NCBI GenBank assembly: GCA_905480285.1
Contig: CAJQPT010000315.1
Span: forward strand, 1 to 35,180
DNA from: an uncultured bacterium
GTDB taxonomy: Bacteria > Planctomycetota > UBA1135 > GCA-002686595
Direction of reading: 5' to 3'
Length of the DNA stretch: 35,180 nt
Under the pieces are notes generated by a model. That model saw only the letters and a list, made by a program, of their open reading frames with translations. It was not told the DNA's origin and did not search any database. Position 1 is the first letter of the stretch; each line of letters begins with the position of its first letter. Of the stretch, positions 16,319 to 24,727 are shown piece after piece. Made by a program: the position numbers and the translations under genes.

Positions 16319-19255
16319 TCAGCTGGCCTCTGCGGCCTCGGCATCGGCCTCGCGGGCCATCCGGCGCTCCTCAAAGAGCAGCAGCGCGGGGCTCGCGACG
16401 AACATCGACGAGTAGGTTCCGACCACGACGCCGATGATGACCGCGAACGCGAAGCCCTCGAGGTCGTTCCTGCTACCGACGTTGAGCGCGAAGAGGATCG
16501 CCACGGAGAGGAGGGTCGTGACCGACGTGAGCAGCGTGCGGGCCAGGGTCTGGTTGATCGACTTGTCGATGATCTCGGAGAGGGCCCCTTTCATGCGCGG
16601 CCGGTTCTCGCGGATCCGGTCGAACACGACGATCGTGTCGTTCAGGGAGTAGCCGATGATCGTGAGGAAGGCCGCGATCATGACCAGGGAGATCTGCGCG
16701 TTGATCAGGTTCGACTGGATCGCGAGCGCGAGGAAGCCGAGGGTGATCAAGACGTCGTGCACCAGCGCCACGACCGCCGCGAAGCCGAAGCTGTACTCGG
16801 CGAAGCGGAAGCGGATGTACATGACGATCACGAAGAGCGAGAGGATGATCGCGAGGATCGCGTCATCGCGCAGCTCTTGCACGACCTGGGGGCCGACCGC
16901 CTCAGACTGGGGGATAGGCTGCGCGAGCTCGAAGGGCCGGCCGCCGGCATCCTTCCGGTTGGCGAAGGCGTCCACGATTCGCTGACCGATCTTGGAGTCC
17001 GTGTCGGTCGATGAGCAGGTGAACGCGAAGGTCCGGTCGGCGTTGGAGTCTCCGCTCGTCGCGGTGACGGTGACCTCACCGAGCGCGGCGCCCGTGAGGG
17101 CCGCCTCGACGTCGGCGGCGCTGTGCTGCCCTTCGAAGTAGACGGTGCCCGATACCGAGCCTTCGCCACGGGGGTCGAATGTGAAGCGGTTCGGTGAGAG
17201 GATGTCGGCGAGCCCGGTCGCGACGAGCTCGCGGTACTGACTCGTGACGTCACGATCGGTCTCCGTTCCCTCCGCCTTGAATTCGAGCTGGAACTTTCGA
17301 TAGCCCTCGCCCTCCTTGGAGTTGAGGAGGGGCTGCACCTTGGCGTCCTGGAAGATGTCGCCGAGGCCGGTAATCGCAGCGAGCACGGCCTCTTGGGACT
17401 CGGGCGCTCGGGTGACGATTTGCATCGAGTTTCCGCCGAGGAAGTCGATGCTGTACTTGTCCACCTTCGGGAGGCTGGAGAAGAACGCGACGCCGCCGCA
17501 GATGAAGAGCAGCGACACAACCGCCGTCTTCTTAGCGAGCTTCATGAAGCCGATGCTCGTGTCGTTCACGAGGCGCAGCATCTTCCACTCATCGACACCC
17601 TTCTCGACCGCGAAGTGGACGAGGACGCGGGTGAAGACGAGCGCCGAGAACATCGAGGTGACGATTCCGACGGACAGCGTCGTCGCGAAGCCCTGCACGG
17701 GGCCAGAGCCGAACTGGTACAGGATGATCGCGGTGAGGAGCGTGGTGACGTTGGCGTCGACGATGGTCGAGGTCGCGTTCTTGAAGCCGTCCACAGCGGC
17801 CTGCGCCGCGCGGCGGCCTCGCAGGAGCTCCTCGCGGATACGCTCGTAGATGAGGATGTTCGCGTCGACCGCCATGCCGACGGTGAGGATGATCCCCGCC
17901 ACGCCGGGCAGCGTGAGCGTTGCCTGGAGCATGGCCATGCTGCCCATGAGCAGGACGAGGTTGAAGACCAGGGAGAACGAGGCGAACACCCCGAGGCGCC
18001 GGTAGTAGGCCGAGATGAAGGCGAGCACGGCAGCGAGGCCGATGAGCACGCTCAGGAGCCCACTCCGGACGTACTCGGCGCCGAGGGAGGCGCCGACCGT
18101 GGCGCGGTCCTCGAAGCGAGGCTCCAGGTCGAGAGAGCCGGAGTTGATGACCTGGACGAGGTCGGTCACCTGCGCCTGGGTGAACCCGAAAGTGCCCCCA
18201 GTGATGATGCCGCCGCTGGAGAGAGGGGAGTTGAGCTGCGGATCAGTCACGATCTCGTTGTCGATGACGATTGCCATCTGTTCGCCCTCGTGCTCCGTGG
18301 TGAAGGCCTCGAAGTCATTCTGGCGCAGGAGCGCGATGTCGAAACCGACGGCGGGGGCGCCGTACTCGTCGTACGAGGGGAACACCCTCGGGAAGTCACC
18401 GCCCGAGAAGAGCCAGTCTTCATTCTCCTCGACCACAAGCGCGACCAGGCGCTCGGCCAGAGTTCGGTCAGCGCCTTGATCCTGCTCGGGGAAGAAGCGG
18501 AGACGCGACAGGGGCTGCCCCGCGTTCTCCGCAGCCAGCATTCCGTTGTACTCGCTGATCTTCGCGACAGGGTTCGCCGTGGCCCACTCGCGGGCCTTGT
18601 CGGTCTCGACGGCCAGGTCGTAGGTCCCCGCCGCGTCGAGCGTGCTGGCGTGCATCATCACCTCGAGCCGGCCGGTGTTCTCGATGAGCGCGCGCCAGGG
18701 GTCGCTCGCCTCCAGCGAGACGGCGGCGCCCGCGGGGAATGACCTCGCGGTGCTCCCGTCGGCGAAGGTCACCTCCTTGAGGCTCGACGCACCACGCCGC
18801 TGGTAGGCCAGCAGCTCGCCGTCGATCTTGATGCGACCCCCCGTGGGGAACTCTCCCTCCGTCATCGCGGCATCCAGCTGGAGCGCGGTGTCGTTCAGGT
18901 GGTCAAAGGGGGCGCTGAGGACCGAGTCCGCGTTCTGGGCGACCAGCGAGAGGTTGCCCGGGAGCTCAACGATGATGCGTTGCGCGCCGGACTTGCGCAG
19001 CTTCACGTCTCGCACTCCGTCGGGGTCGAGGCGCTCCCGCCAGATCGAGATCACCTCGCCGATCGCCTGGGCGTCGGTCTGGCTGGCGGGGATCTGCTTC
19101 GCCGCGCGCGCCGCGGCCAGGTCCACCGTGTAGGTGAGGCGAGTGCCACCCTGCAGGTCGAGTCCCAGGCGGAACGGGAGCAGCATGAGGGCGATCACGG
19201 CGACCGCGAGGAAGCCGAAGATCAGGGTGAGCTTGCGGTTGAGGTTGTCGACCAT
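16319..19255 (-). CDS. secDF: Fused SecD/SecF protein translocase subunit
   Basis: The 978-residue protein from ATG 19255 combines SecD and SecF, which together use the proton gradient to help SecYEG release exported proteins. SecD part (about 1-575): TM1, the D1 motif LGLDLQGGTRLTYTVDL, a long periplasmic P1 region with GGIITGGTFGFTQAQ, and five membrane helices including AVDANILIYERIREEL, with the conserved Asp and Arg. SecF part (about 580-978): a TM segment, SIDFLGGNSMQI (the SecF FxGG motif near residue 602), and the membrane core with YSLNDTIVVFDRIREN. Fused SecDF is known in Firmicutes and several Gram-negative phyla. The P1 region is long, with extra sequence around residues 105-260 that I do not recognise. 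There is no clear ribosome site. yajC is not adjacent. Confidence 0.96.
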   Translation of the reverse strand: MVDNLNRKLTLIFGFLAVAVIALMLLPFRLGLDLQGGTRLTYTVDLAAARAAKQIPASQTDAQAIGEVISIWRERLDPDGVRDVKLRKSGAQRIIVELPGNLSLVAQNADSVLSAPFDHLNDTALQLDAAMTEGEFPTGGRIKIDGELLAYQRRGASSLKEVTFADGSTARSFPAGAAVSLEASDPWRALIENTGRLEVMMHASTLDAAGTYDLAVETDKAREWATANPVAKISEYNGMLAAENAGQPLSRLRFFPEQDQGADRTLAERLVALVVEENEDWLFSGGDFPRVFPSYDEYGAPAVGFDIALLRQNDFEAFTTEHEGEQMAIVIDNEIVTDPQLNSPLSSGGIITGGTFGFTQAQVTDLVQVINSGSLDLEPRFEDRATVGASLGAEYVRSGLLSVLIGLAAVLAFISAYYRRLGVFASFSLVFNLVLLMGSMAMLQATLTLPGVAGIILTVGMAVDANILIYERIREELLRGRRAAQAAVDGFKNATSTIVDANVTTLLTAIILYQFGSGPVQGFATTLSVGIVTSMFSALVFTRVLVHFAVEKGVDEWKMLRLVNDTSIGFMKLAKKTAVVSLLFICGGVAFFSSLPKVDKYSIDFLGGNSMQIVTRAPESQEAVLAAITGLGDIFQDAKVQPLLNSKEGEGYRKFQLEFKAEGTETDRDVTSQYRELVATGLADILSPNRFTFDPRGEGSVSGTVYFEGQHSAADVEAALTGAALGEVTVTATSGDSNADRTFAFTCSSTDTDSKIGQRIVDAFANRKDAGGRPFELAQPIPQSEAVGPQVVQELRDDAILAIILSLFVIVMYIRFRFAEYSFGFAAVVALVHDVLITLGFLALAIQSNLINAQISLVMIAAFLTIIGYSLNDTIVVFDRIRENRPRMKGALSEIIDKSINQTLARTLLTSVTTLLSVAILFALNVGSRNDLEGFAFAVIIGVVVGTYSSMFVASPALLLFEERRMAREADAEAAEAS

Positions 19256-19358
19256 TGGATCGGCTGGGGCGTTGCTCTCTCGAGCGGGGCGGCGGCGCGA
19301 TGGCTGCGCTGCCTGGGTGTCCCGCGCGGGGGACAGGGGAGGGGAGAGGCCTTGGGCC

Positions 19359-19498
19359 TCGGTCGTCGCGTCTGGGAGTCGGTCGTCGCGTCTGGGAGTC
19401 AGTCGTCGCGTCTGGACGTCCGTCGGCGCGTCTGAAGGTCAGTCGTCGCGTCCTGCAGCCAGTCGTCGCATCAGGCAGCCAGTCGTCGCATCAGGAAG
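19359..19498. repeat. Tandem array, seven 20-bp units
   Basis: The unit is TCGGTCGTCGCGTCTGGGAG. The first two copies (19359-19398) are identical; the following five diverge, ending with CCAGTCGTCGCATCAGGAAG at 19479-19498. A GTCGTCGCGTC core is nearly invariant. Confidence 0.95.
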
Positions 19499-19503
19499 GC
19501 CAG

Positions 19504-19544
19504 AGCGGCGCCGCCTTCCCGCTGAAGGGGGGGGCGGCGCCGCT
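19504..19544 (-). terminator. GC hairpin after rplS
   Basis: AGCGGCGCCGCC (19504-19515) pairs perfectly with GGCGGCGCCGCT (19533-19544), 12 bp, starting 13 bases beyond the rplS stop codon. No T-tract follows on the minus strand. Its place right after the trmD-rplS genes suggests it defines the 3' end of that transcript. Confidence 0.5.
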
Positions 19545-19557
19545 CCGGGCGTCGGCG

Positions 19558-19998
19558 TCACTCGCCGTCTTCGCTCGAGGAGTCCTTGGCCGTGGAGGCC
19601 TGGGCGGTCCTGCGGGCCTTCTCGGCCTCGCGCTCTGCCCGGACCTTCTCGCCGAGACGCTCCTTCGTACGGGTGGACTTGCCGACCCGGTCACGCATGT
19701 AGAACAGCTTCGAGCGGCGCACGCGGCCGCGCTTGGTCACGCGGATGTCGTGGACTCGCGGGCTGTGGAGCGGGAACGTCCGCTCGACGCCCTCGCCCTG
19801 CACAATGCGGCGGACCACCATGGTCTTCCGGATGCCGCGGCCCTGGACGGCGAGGACCAGACCCTTGAAGGTCTGGATTCGCTCCTTGTCTCCCTCGCGG
19901 ATGAGGTAGTCGACCTCGACGTCGTCTCCGACGTTGATTCTCGGGAGGGCGCCGGCGGGCTTGCCGAGCTCTGACTCGATTTGATGGATGATGTTCAT
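19558..19998 (-). CDS. rplS: 50S ribosomal protein L19
   Basis: ATG 19998 gives 146 residues starting MNIIHQIESELGK; an in-frame upstream start at 20043 is less likely because the family begins at this point. Core motifs are all present: VGDDVEVDYLIREGDKERIQ, FKGLVLAVQGRGI, TMVVRRIVQGEGVERTFPLHSP and KRGRVRRSKLFYMRDRVGKS. L19 sits at the 30S-50S interface. The C-terminal tail of about 30 residues (EREAEKARRTAQ to SSSEDGE) is an acidic/basic extension longer than in E. coli. It follows trmD, the usual gene order, although rpsP and rimM are not seen upstream. Confidence 0.97.
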   Translation of the reverse strand: MNIIHQIESELGKPAGALPRINVGDDVEVDYLIREGDKERIQTFKGLVLAVQGRGIRKTMVVRRIVQGEGVERTFPLHSPRVHDIRVTKRGRVRRSKLFYMRDRVGKSTRTKERLGEKVRAEREAEKARRTAQASTAKDSSSEDGE

Positions 19999-20114
19999 GG
20001 CTCTCGATGCGCGCCGCGACGTTGCGTCCGGCGCCGGCTCCATGGTGTCGGGCCGGGCTCACACGAGCGAGGCCACGGTCCCAGAGGGAGCGCTTGGGGT
20101 TTCTGGTTGTCGGA

Positions 20115-20137
20115 ACAGCGCGCGGGCTGCGCGCTGT
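20115..20137 (-). other. Hairpin in the trmD-rplS spacer
   Basis: ACAGCGCGC (20115-20123) and GCGCGCTGT (20129-20137) form a 9-bp perfect stem with a 5-base loop. It lies in the 166-base gap between trmD and rplS and has no T-tract. It may modulate rplS expression relative to trmD. Confidence 0.4.
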
Positions 20138-20164
20138 GGGCTTTGGGGGGGGCGGCCCTGAAGG

Positions 20165-20938
20165 TCAGGGCCGGTCGCGGTCGTCGGAGAGGTCCGGGCG
20201 ACGCGAGGCGGTTCGGTCTTCACGCTGAGCTCGGCGCCAGGCCGAGATCTTCGAGTGGTCCCCGTCGAGCAGGACCCCCGGGACTTCCAGGTCCCGGTAC
20301 ACGCGCGGCCGCGTGTAGTGGGGGTGATCGAGTCCGCCGTCGGCAGCGTCCGTGAAGGAGTCTTCGAGGGCGGAGCGGCCGTCTCCGAGGACCCCGGGGA
20401 TCAGGCGCGACACCGACTCGAGCAGGACGAGCGCGGGGAGCTCACCGCCAGCGAGCACGTAGTCGCCGATGGAGAGCCGCTCGAACTTGTGCAGCTCGAG
20501 GATGCGTTCATCGAATCCTTCGTAGCGTCCGCAAAGCAGGAGCACGGGTCGTGGTTCGGCGCCGCCCTCGGGCGGCACGACGAACTCCTCGACCATGCCC
20601 TGGGAGAGGGGCGCTCCGTCGGGGGTCAGCGCGATTCGGCGGTGGGGGCCAAAGCGCTGCTCGATCCACTCGATGGCCTCCGTGATAGGCTCGGGCTTGA
20701 GGACCATGCCGGGCCCGCCGCCGAAGGGGCGGTCGTCCACCGTGCGGTGCCGGTCGCGAGCGAAGTCACGGAAGTTCACCGTGCGCGTGGTCAGAAGACC
20801 GCGGGCACGGGCGATCCCGAGAATGCCAACGTCCTGGTAGGACTCGATGGCCTCGGGGAAGAGCGTGAGGATGGAAAAGAGCACCGGAAGGCTCGGATAA
20901 AGGCCCAGCAGGGTAGTGCCGGGGCTCGCAGAGGTCAA
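20165..20938 (-). CDS. trmD: tRNA (guanine-37-N1)-methyltransferase
   Basis: TrmD methylates G37 of tRNAs with SAM, preventing +1 frameshifting. The knotted SPOUT core is clear: FSILTLFPEAIESY, the long signature VNFRDFARDRHRTVDDRPFGG, MVLKPEP, LLCGRYEGFDERI, SIGDYVLAGGELPA and the catalytic-loop motif DHPHYTRP. From TTG 20938 it has 257 residues; GTG 20884 would give 239 and begin exactly at LFSILTLFP. TTG is favoured by AGGGAGG four bases upstream, one of the few strong Shine-Dalgarno sites here. A six-codon ORF (MYREEY) ends in a TGA overlapping that TTG. It is divergent from riboflavin synthase, with a perfect palindrome between. Confidence 0.95.
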   Translation of the reverse strand: MTSASPGTTLLGLYPSLPVLFSILTLFPEAIESYQDVGILGIARARGLLTTRTVNFRDFARDRHRTVDDRPFGGGPGMVLKPEPITEAIEWIEQRFGPHRRIALTPDGAPLSQGMVEEFVVPPEGGAEPRPVLLLCGRYEGFDERILELHKFERLSIGDYVLAGGELPALVLLESVSRLIPGVLGDGRSALEDSFTDAADGGLDHPHYTRPRVYRDLEVPGVLLDGDHSKISAWRRAQREDRTASRRPDLSDDRDRP

Positions 20939-20978
20939 TATTCCTCCCTATACATGGGGCGGGTTGAGAGCCTCGTCC

Positions 20979-21009
20979 GGCCGGCCCAACCGGGGCGGTT
21001 GGGCCGGCC
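20979..21009. promoter_or_regulatory. Perfect 14-bp palindrome between divergent trmD and ribE
   Basis: GGCCGGCCCAACCG (20979-20992) and CGGTTGGGCCGGCC (20996-21009) are exact inverse complements around GGG. Since trmD and ribE point away from each other, it cannot be an ordinary terminator for either. It may be an operator or a 5' leader hairpin of ribE. It lacks the conserved FMN riboswitch sequence. Confidence 0.5.
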
Positions 21010-21064
21010 CTGCCTCCAGCCCGCCGCCCACGTCCCGTTTCTCCGCCTCCTCCCCACCAGCGCC

Positions 21065-21742
21065 ATGTTCACCGGTCTCGTCGAAGCCGCCGTCCCGATC
21101 CGCTCCTACGAGGCCGTCGGGACCGGTGCCCGGCTGATCCTCCCATCACCGGGGGTGGCCGATCTGGCCTTGGAGGCGACCCCCGGGGGCTGGGGGGCGA
21201 GTTCCTCGGAGGTCTGGAGCGCGTCGATAGGAGATAGCATCGCGGTCTCCGGCGCCTGCCTGACGGTGGCCGAGCTGCTCGAGCCCCCGGACGAGGCCGG
21301 ATCCGCCGGGCCGGACATGGCCTTTGATCTGACCGCCGAGACTCTCGAGCGGACCTGGTTCCGCGGCCGCGCCGGCGCCGGAGTGGCGGTCAACGTGGAG
21401 CGAGCCCTGCGGGTCGGGGATCGTCTCGGCGGCCACATGGTCAGCGGGCACGTGGACACCCTGGGGAGCGCTGTGGGCCGCCGCGACGTGGGGGACGGTG
21501 GGGCCGTCTTCTCCTTCGAGGTGCCGGAGGGCTTCGAGCGCTACCTCGTGGACAAGGGCAGCATCACGATCGACGGGATCAGCCTCACCGTCGTCGACCC
21601 CCGCGAACGCCACTTCGACGTCGCGGTCATTCCTCACACCCTCGCTCGCACTCACCTCGCCCATGTCGCTCCCGGGGACCCGACTCACCTTGAGGCGGAC
21701 CTGGTCGCCAAGTGGGTTGAGCGGTTGACGCCCCAGCCCTGA
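21065..21742 (+). CDS. ribE: Riboflavin synthase, alpha subunit
   Basis: The enzyme dismutates two 6,7-dimethyl-8-ribityllumazines to riboflavin. ATG 21065 gives 225 residues beginning with the family's MFTGLVEA; the open frame runs further upstream only because of high GC. The two lumazine-binding barrels are seen: GDSIAVSGACLTV and FDLTAETLERT in the first, ERALRVGDRLGGHMVSGHVD linking, then FERYLVDKGSITIDGISLTV in the second. It is slightly longer than the usual 200-215 residues because of an insert around residues 32-50. Other rib genes are not adjacent. Confidence 0.96.
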   Translation: MFTGLVEAAVPIRSYEAVGTGARLILPSPGVADLALEATPGGWGASSSEVWSASIGDSIAVSGACLTVAELLEPPDEAGSAGPDMAFDLTAETLERTWFRGRAGAGVAVNVERALRVGDRLGGHMVSGHVDTLGSAVGRRDVGDGGAVFSFEVPEGFERYLVDKGSITIDGISLTVVDPRERHFDVAVIPHTLARTHLAHVAPGDPTHLEADLVAKWVERLTPQP

Positions 21743-21852
21743 GCCGCGCGCGCGGCCCAGGCGGGCGGAGCCGCTTCAGGGACTCAGAGCCCGCGGCAGC
21801 CGGGGATCAGAAGCCGCGGGAGCCGGGCGGCAGGAGCTGAGGAGGCCGGGGA

Positions 21853-23037
21853 TCAGAATCCCAGGAAGACCGTGGAGAGGAACGTCGCGATGGGCGCGGC
21901 CTCTCGTTGCTCTTCGAGGCCGCCGGTCAGCGTCCTGAGGGCTCGTTCGATATCCGTGGCGATGGTGTCGTCGTTGATCAGGATGCCGAGGGTGCCGCGC
22001 TGCTCCTTGATCGCCGCAGCCGCGTCGGCCGCGTCTGCGGAGAGGGCCAGCAGGTTCTCGTAGATATCCGGCTCGTTCAGGAGTCGGCCGACGGTGCCCT
22101 CGGGGTTATTGAAGCCCTTGAGCGCGACCTCTAGCTCGTTGGCGATGGCCGGGTCATTGATGAGCCTCGCCAGCGTCCCGTCACCGCGGTCGACCTTCTC
22201 GGACGCCGAGCGCACCGACTCGACGATCGCACGGGCGCTCGCCGCGACCTCCTCGTCATAGATCAGGGTCGAGAGCACTCCTTCCCCGTCCCTCGCGTCT
22301 GCCATGAGCTTGCGCGCATCAGCCACCGCCTCGTCGAGTCCGAGCACAAACGTCTCGATGTCGTTGTAGAGCTTCTCGTCGTAGATCAGCTTGCCGATGG
22401 TCCCCTGTCCGCCGCGCAGCTCCTCGGTGAGGGCCTCGATGTTATCGAAGGTGCCCTGGGCGGACTCGATCGTCGCGACCACCGTGTTGGCGGTCTGCTC
22501 GTCGTTGAGCAGGCGCCCGAAGGTCCCCTCGGCGCCGTTCAGGCTCGCCATCACCTGCTCGAGGCCGGCGACGGAGTTGCGGATGGACTCGCGGTTCTCG
22601 TCCACGAGCTCCCCGAGGGCGGCGAGCACGTCGGGCGCGCTCGAGGCGCGGAGGGGCGCGTCGAGGTCCACCGAGCCCGTGTCGCGCGAGCCGGGGTCGA
22701 TGCTCAGCTGGACGCCGCCGAGCACAGACGCCGACTCGATCCGCACCACGTGATCCCCGAAGAGGACGATGGGCTGGTCGAGGGTGATATCGACGCGGAC
22801 TCGCTCGGCGCGCGGTCGCTCGAGGTCGGGCGCCACGGCCTCGACCTTGCCCCACCGGACGCCCGCGAAGAGCACCGGCGCCCCCTTCCGCAGCCCGCGC
22901 GCGTCCTCGGCGTAGGCGACGATGCTCTGCTTGCTCTCGAACAGCGAGAAGTCCGTCTTGAACAGGGTGTAGTACGAGAGGATCGAGATGGCGCTCAGGA
23001 AGAGCAGCCCGAGGGAGAGGTGTCGGCGGGGAGTCAT
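21853..23037 (-). CDS. mlaD: MlaD/MCE-family lipid transport protein
   Basis: ATG 23037 gives 394 residues. A single TM (about 7-26) anchors it in the inner membrane, followed by an MCE domain (about 35-120) with ARGLRKGAPVLFAGVRWGKV, LGGVQLSI and related motifs. MCE proteins form hexameric rings carrying phospholipids across the periplasm. The C-terminal half is helical and contains about six copies of a motif like EGTFGRLLND, GQGTIGKLIYD, GEGVLSTLIYD, DGTLARLIND, EGTVGRLLNE and RGTLGILIND, common in MlaD proteins of outer-membrane bacteria. It is the last gene of a four-gene set, five bases after mlaF, and so is the probable substrate-binding component of the MlaEF transporter. Confidence 0.93.
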   Translation of the reverse strand: MTPRRHLSLGLLFLSAISILSYYTLFKTDFSLFESKQSIVAYAEDARGLRKGAPVLFAGVRWGKVEAVAPDLERPRAERVRVDITLDQPIVLFGDHVVRIESASVLGGVQLSIDPGSRDTGSVDLDAPLRASSAPDVLAALGELVDENRESIRNSVAGLEQVMASLNGAEGTFGRLLNDEQTANTVVATIESAQGTFDNIEALTEELRGGQGTIGKLIYDEKLYNDIETFVLGLDEAVADARKLMADARDGEGVLSTLIYDEEVAASARAIVESVRSASEKVDRGDGTLARLINDPAIANELEVALKGFNNPEGTVGRLLNEPDIYENLLALSADAADAAAAIKEQRGTLGILINDDTIATDIERALRTLTGGLEEQREAAPIATFLSTVFLGF

Positions 23038-23042
23038 GGCGG

Positions 23043-23822
23043 TCAGTTCAGGGCGTCCGGCCCGAGGAACTCGATCAGGCGGGGGTGCGAGGGGCGCAGG
23101 AACTCCTCGGTGGGTTGGTGCACGATGGCCTCGCCCTCGTGGAGGAAGACGACCTCGTCGCACACGGTGCGGATGCAGTCGACGCGGTGCTCGACGACCA
23201 GCGCCGTGCTCTCGTGGCTCTCGGCGATCTCGCGCATGAGCTCGTTGATGGAGCGTGAGATCTCCGGGTCGAGGCCGGCGTTGGGCTCGTCGTAGAGGAG
23301 GATGTCCGGCTCGACGATGAGGGCTCGGGCGAGGCCGACGCGCTTCTTCATGCCGCCGGAGATCTCGGAGGGGAGCTTCTTGCCCGCATCGGGGATGTGG
23401 ACCATGGCCAGCTTCTCGGCGACGCGGTCGGCGATCTCGCCGCGGCCGAGCTCCGTGTTCTCCACGAGCGGCAGGGCCAGGTTCTCCTCGACCGTGAGCC
23501 AGTTGATGAGCGCGCCCTCCTGGAAGACGTAGCCCATGCGCTTGCGGAGCTCGCTGAGGTCGTGGCCGCTCAGGTCGGGGACGTTTCGGCCCTCCACCTC
23601 CACGCGGCCCGAGTCGGGCTGGAGCAGGCCGATGACGTGGCGCAGGGCCACGGACTTGCCAGTGCCAGAGCCGCCCATGATCCCGAGGACCTTGCCCCGC
23701 TGGACGTCGAAGGACAGCCCCCGAAGCACCCGCTGGGCGCCGAAGGCCTTGTGGACGTCCTCGAAGCGCAGGATGACGTCCTGCGCGGCGGACCGCTCTG
23801 TGGTGGGGGCGGCGGTGGTCAT
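23043..23822 (-). CDS. mlaF: MlaF-type ABC transporter ATPase
   Basis: ATG 23822 gives 259 residues; the longer in-frame extension is antisense-like shadow over mlaE. Motifs: Walker A GGSGTGKS (50-57), Q-loop MGYVFQEGALINWLTV, ABC signature ISGGMKKRVGLARAL with the MlaF-type methionine-lysine-lysine, Walker B ILLYDEPNAGLDP, and switch H in VVEHR. The ATG overlaps the mlaE stop codon as ATGA, so the genes are translationally coupled. It powers the MlaE permease for phospholipid movement between membranes. Confidence 0.96.
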   Translation of the reverse strand: MTTAAPTTERSAAQDVILRFEDVHKAFGAQRVLRGLSFDVQRGKVLGIMGGSGTGKSVALRHVIGLLQPDSGRVEVEGRNVPDLSGHDLSELRKRMGYVFQEGALINWLTVEENLALPLVENTELGRGEIADRVAEKLAMVHIPDAGKKLPSEISGGMKKRVGLARALIVEPDILLYDEPNAGLDPEISRSINELMREIAESHESTALVVEHRVDCIRTVCDEVVFLHEGEAIVHQPTEEFLRPSHPRLIEFLGPDALN

Positions 23823-24727
23823 CGGTAAAGGAACCACGTGAGGAAGTAGTTGGCGACGATCACCGCGATGATCGAGTCCCGCACAGCGCGGCTCGTCGCT
23901 CGTCCCACGCCGAGCGCGCCGCCCCGAGCCACGAGGCCGCTGGCGCAGGAGATGATCGCGATGAGCCCGCCGAAGATGACCGACTTGAACAGGCCCGAGT
24001 AGACGTCCATGGGGACCGGGATGAGGGCCCCCTTCTCCTGGAGCGCATCCAGGGCGGTCTCGGTGTACTGGGCGAGGGGGACGCCGAGCTGGCTGGAGGC
24101 GACAAAGCCGCCACCGACGATGCCGATCGTGTCGCAGAGGACCGTCAGGACCGGCGCGATGATCATGAGCGCCGCCACGCGCGGCACCACCAGGAAGGAG
24201 ACCCGGTCCACCGACATGACCTCCAGGGCCGAGAGCTCGTCGGAGACTGACATCGTTCCGAGCTCCGCGGCCAGCGCGCTGCCCGTCGTCGCGGCGAGGA
24301 CGACCGAGGTGATGAACGGGCCCATCTCCCGGGTCATGCTCGCGGCGACGATCGTGCCGATCTGGTCCTGCTGGCCGAAGCGGGAGAGCTCGATCCCGGT
24401 CTGCAGGGACACGATCATCCCCATGAAGAGCCCCACCAGCAGCACCACGTGCATGTTCCGGACGCCTGCAGCGAAGAGCTGCTCCATCAGCCAGCGCGAG
24501 CGCCGCGGCAGGTGATGGAGGCGCATGGCCGTGGCGCCGGCCAGCTCCAGGATCGAGCCCATCTCGACCACGGTCGCGCGGAACCACGCGGCCTGCAGCA
24601 GGACGTACGCCAGCCCCGCCGCGAAGGCGAAGGGGAGGGCGTCCGCGAGCCACCCGGGAGGGGCGGCCAGGAGGTGGGCTGGCGGGGTCATCACGGGCAC
24701 GATCAGGGCCTGGGGAGCCGGAATCAA
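23819..24727 (-). CDS. mlaE: MlaE-type ABC transporter permease
   Basis: The 302-residue protein is an integral membrane MlaE (DUF140) permease. TTG 24727 overlaps the stop of the upstream lipoprotein gene as TTGA; ATG 24691 or GTG 24694 are alternatives. After a first TM, it has the family core: VLLVGLFMGMIVSLQTGIEL, the signature REMGPFITSVVLAATTGSALAAELGTMSVSDE (about 134-165), DVYSGLFKSVIFGGLIAII and a final TM. It forms the inner-membrane part of the complex with MlaF and MlaD. The coupling upstream implies that the WP-repeat lipoprotein is made together with it. Confidence 0.95.
   Translation of the reverse strand: MIPAPQALIVPVMTPPAHLLAAPPGWLADALPFAFAAGLAYVLLQAAWFRATVVEMGSILELAGATAMRLHHLPRRSRWLMEQLFAAGVRNMHVVLLVGLFMGMIVSLQTGIELSRFGQQDQIGTIVAASMTREMGPFITSVVLAATTGSALAAELGTMSVSDELSALEVMSVDRVSFLVVPRVAALMIIAPVLTVLCDTIGIVGGGFVASSQLGVPLAQYTETALDALQEKGALIPVPMDVYSGLFKSVIFGGLIAIISCASGLVARGGALGVGRATSRAVRDSIIAVIVANYFLTWFLYR

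Larger units (their letters stand above)
19256..19557. other. Spacer between rplS and secDF
   Basis: About 300 bases without a gene. It carries a hairpin just after rplS (19504-19544) and a seven-copy 20-bp array (19359-19498). The secDF promoter, if separate, must lie in 19256-19358, where I see no convincing -35/-10. Confidence 0.7.

Noticed and set aside
17393-18742. A 449-codon plus-strand open frame across secDF
   Set aside because: It lies fully antisense to a clear SecDF protein. Its product is rich in Arg, Glu, Asp and His with no domain, as expected for a shadow frame opposite a GC-rich gene.
20979-21064. FMN riboswitch upstream of riboflavin synthase
   Set aside because: The conserved RFN elements (for example AGGATATGC and the later GGTGAAATTCC-type segments) are absent; only a simple palindrome is found.
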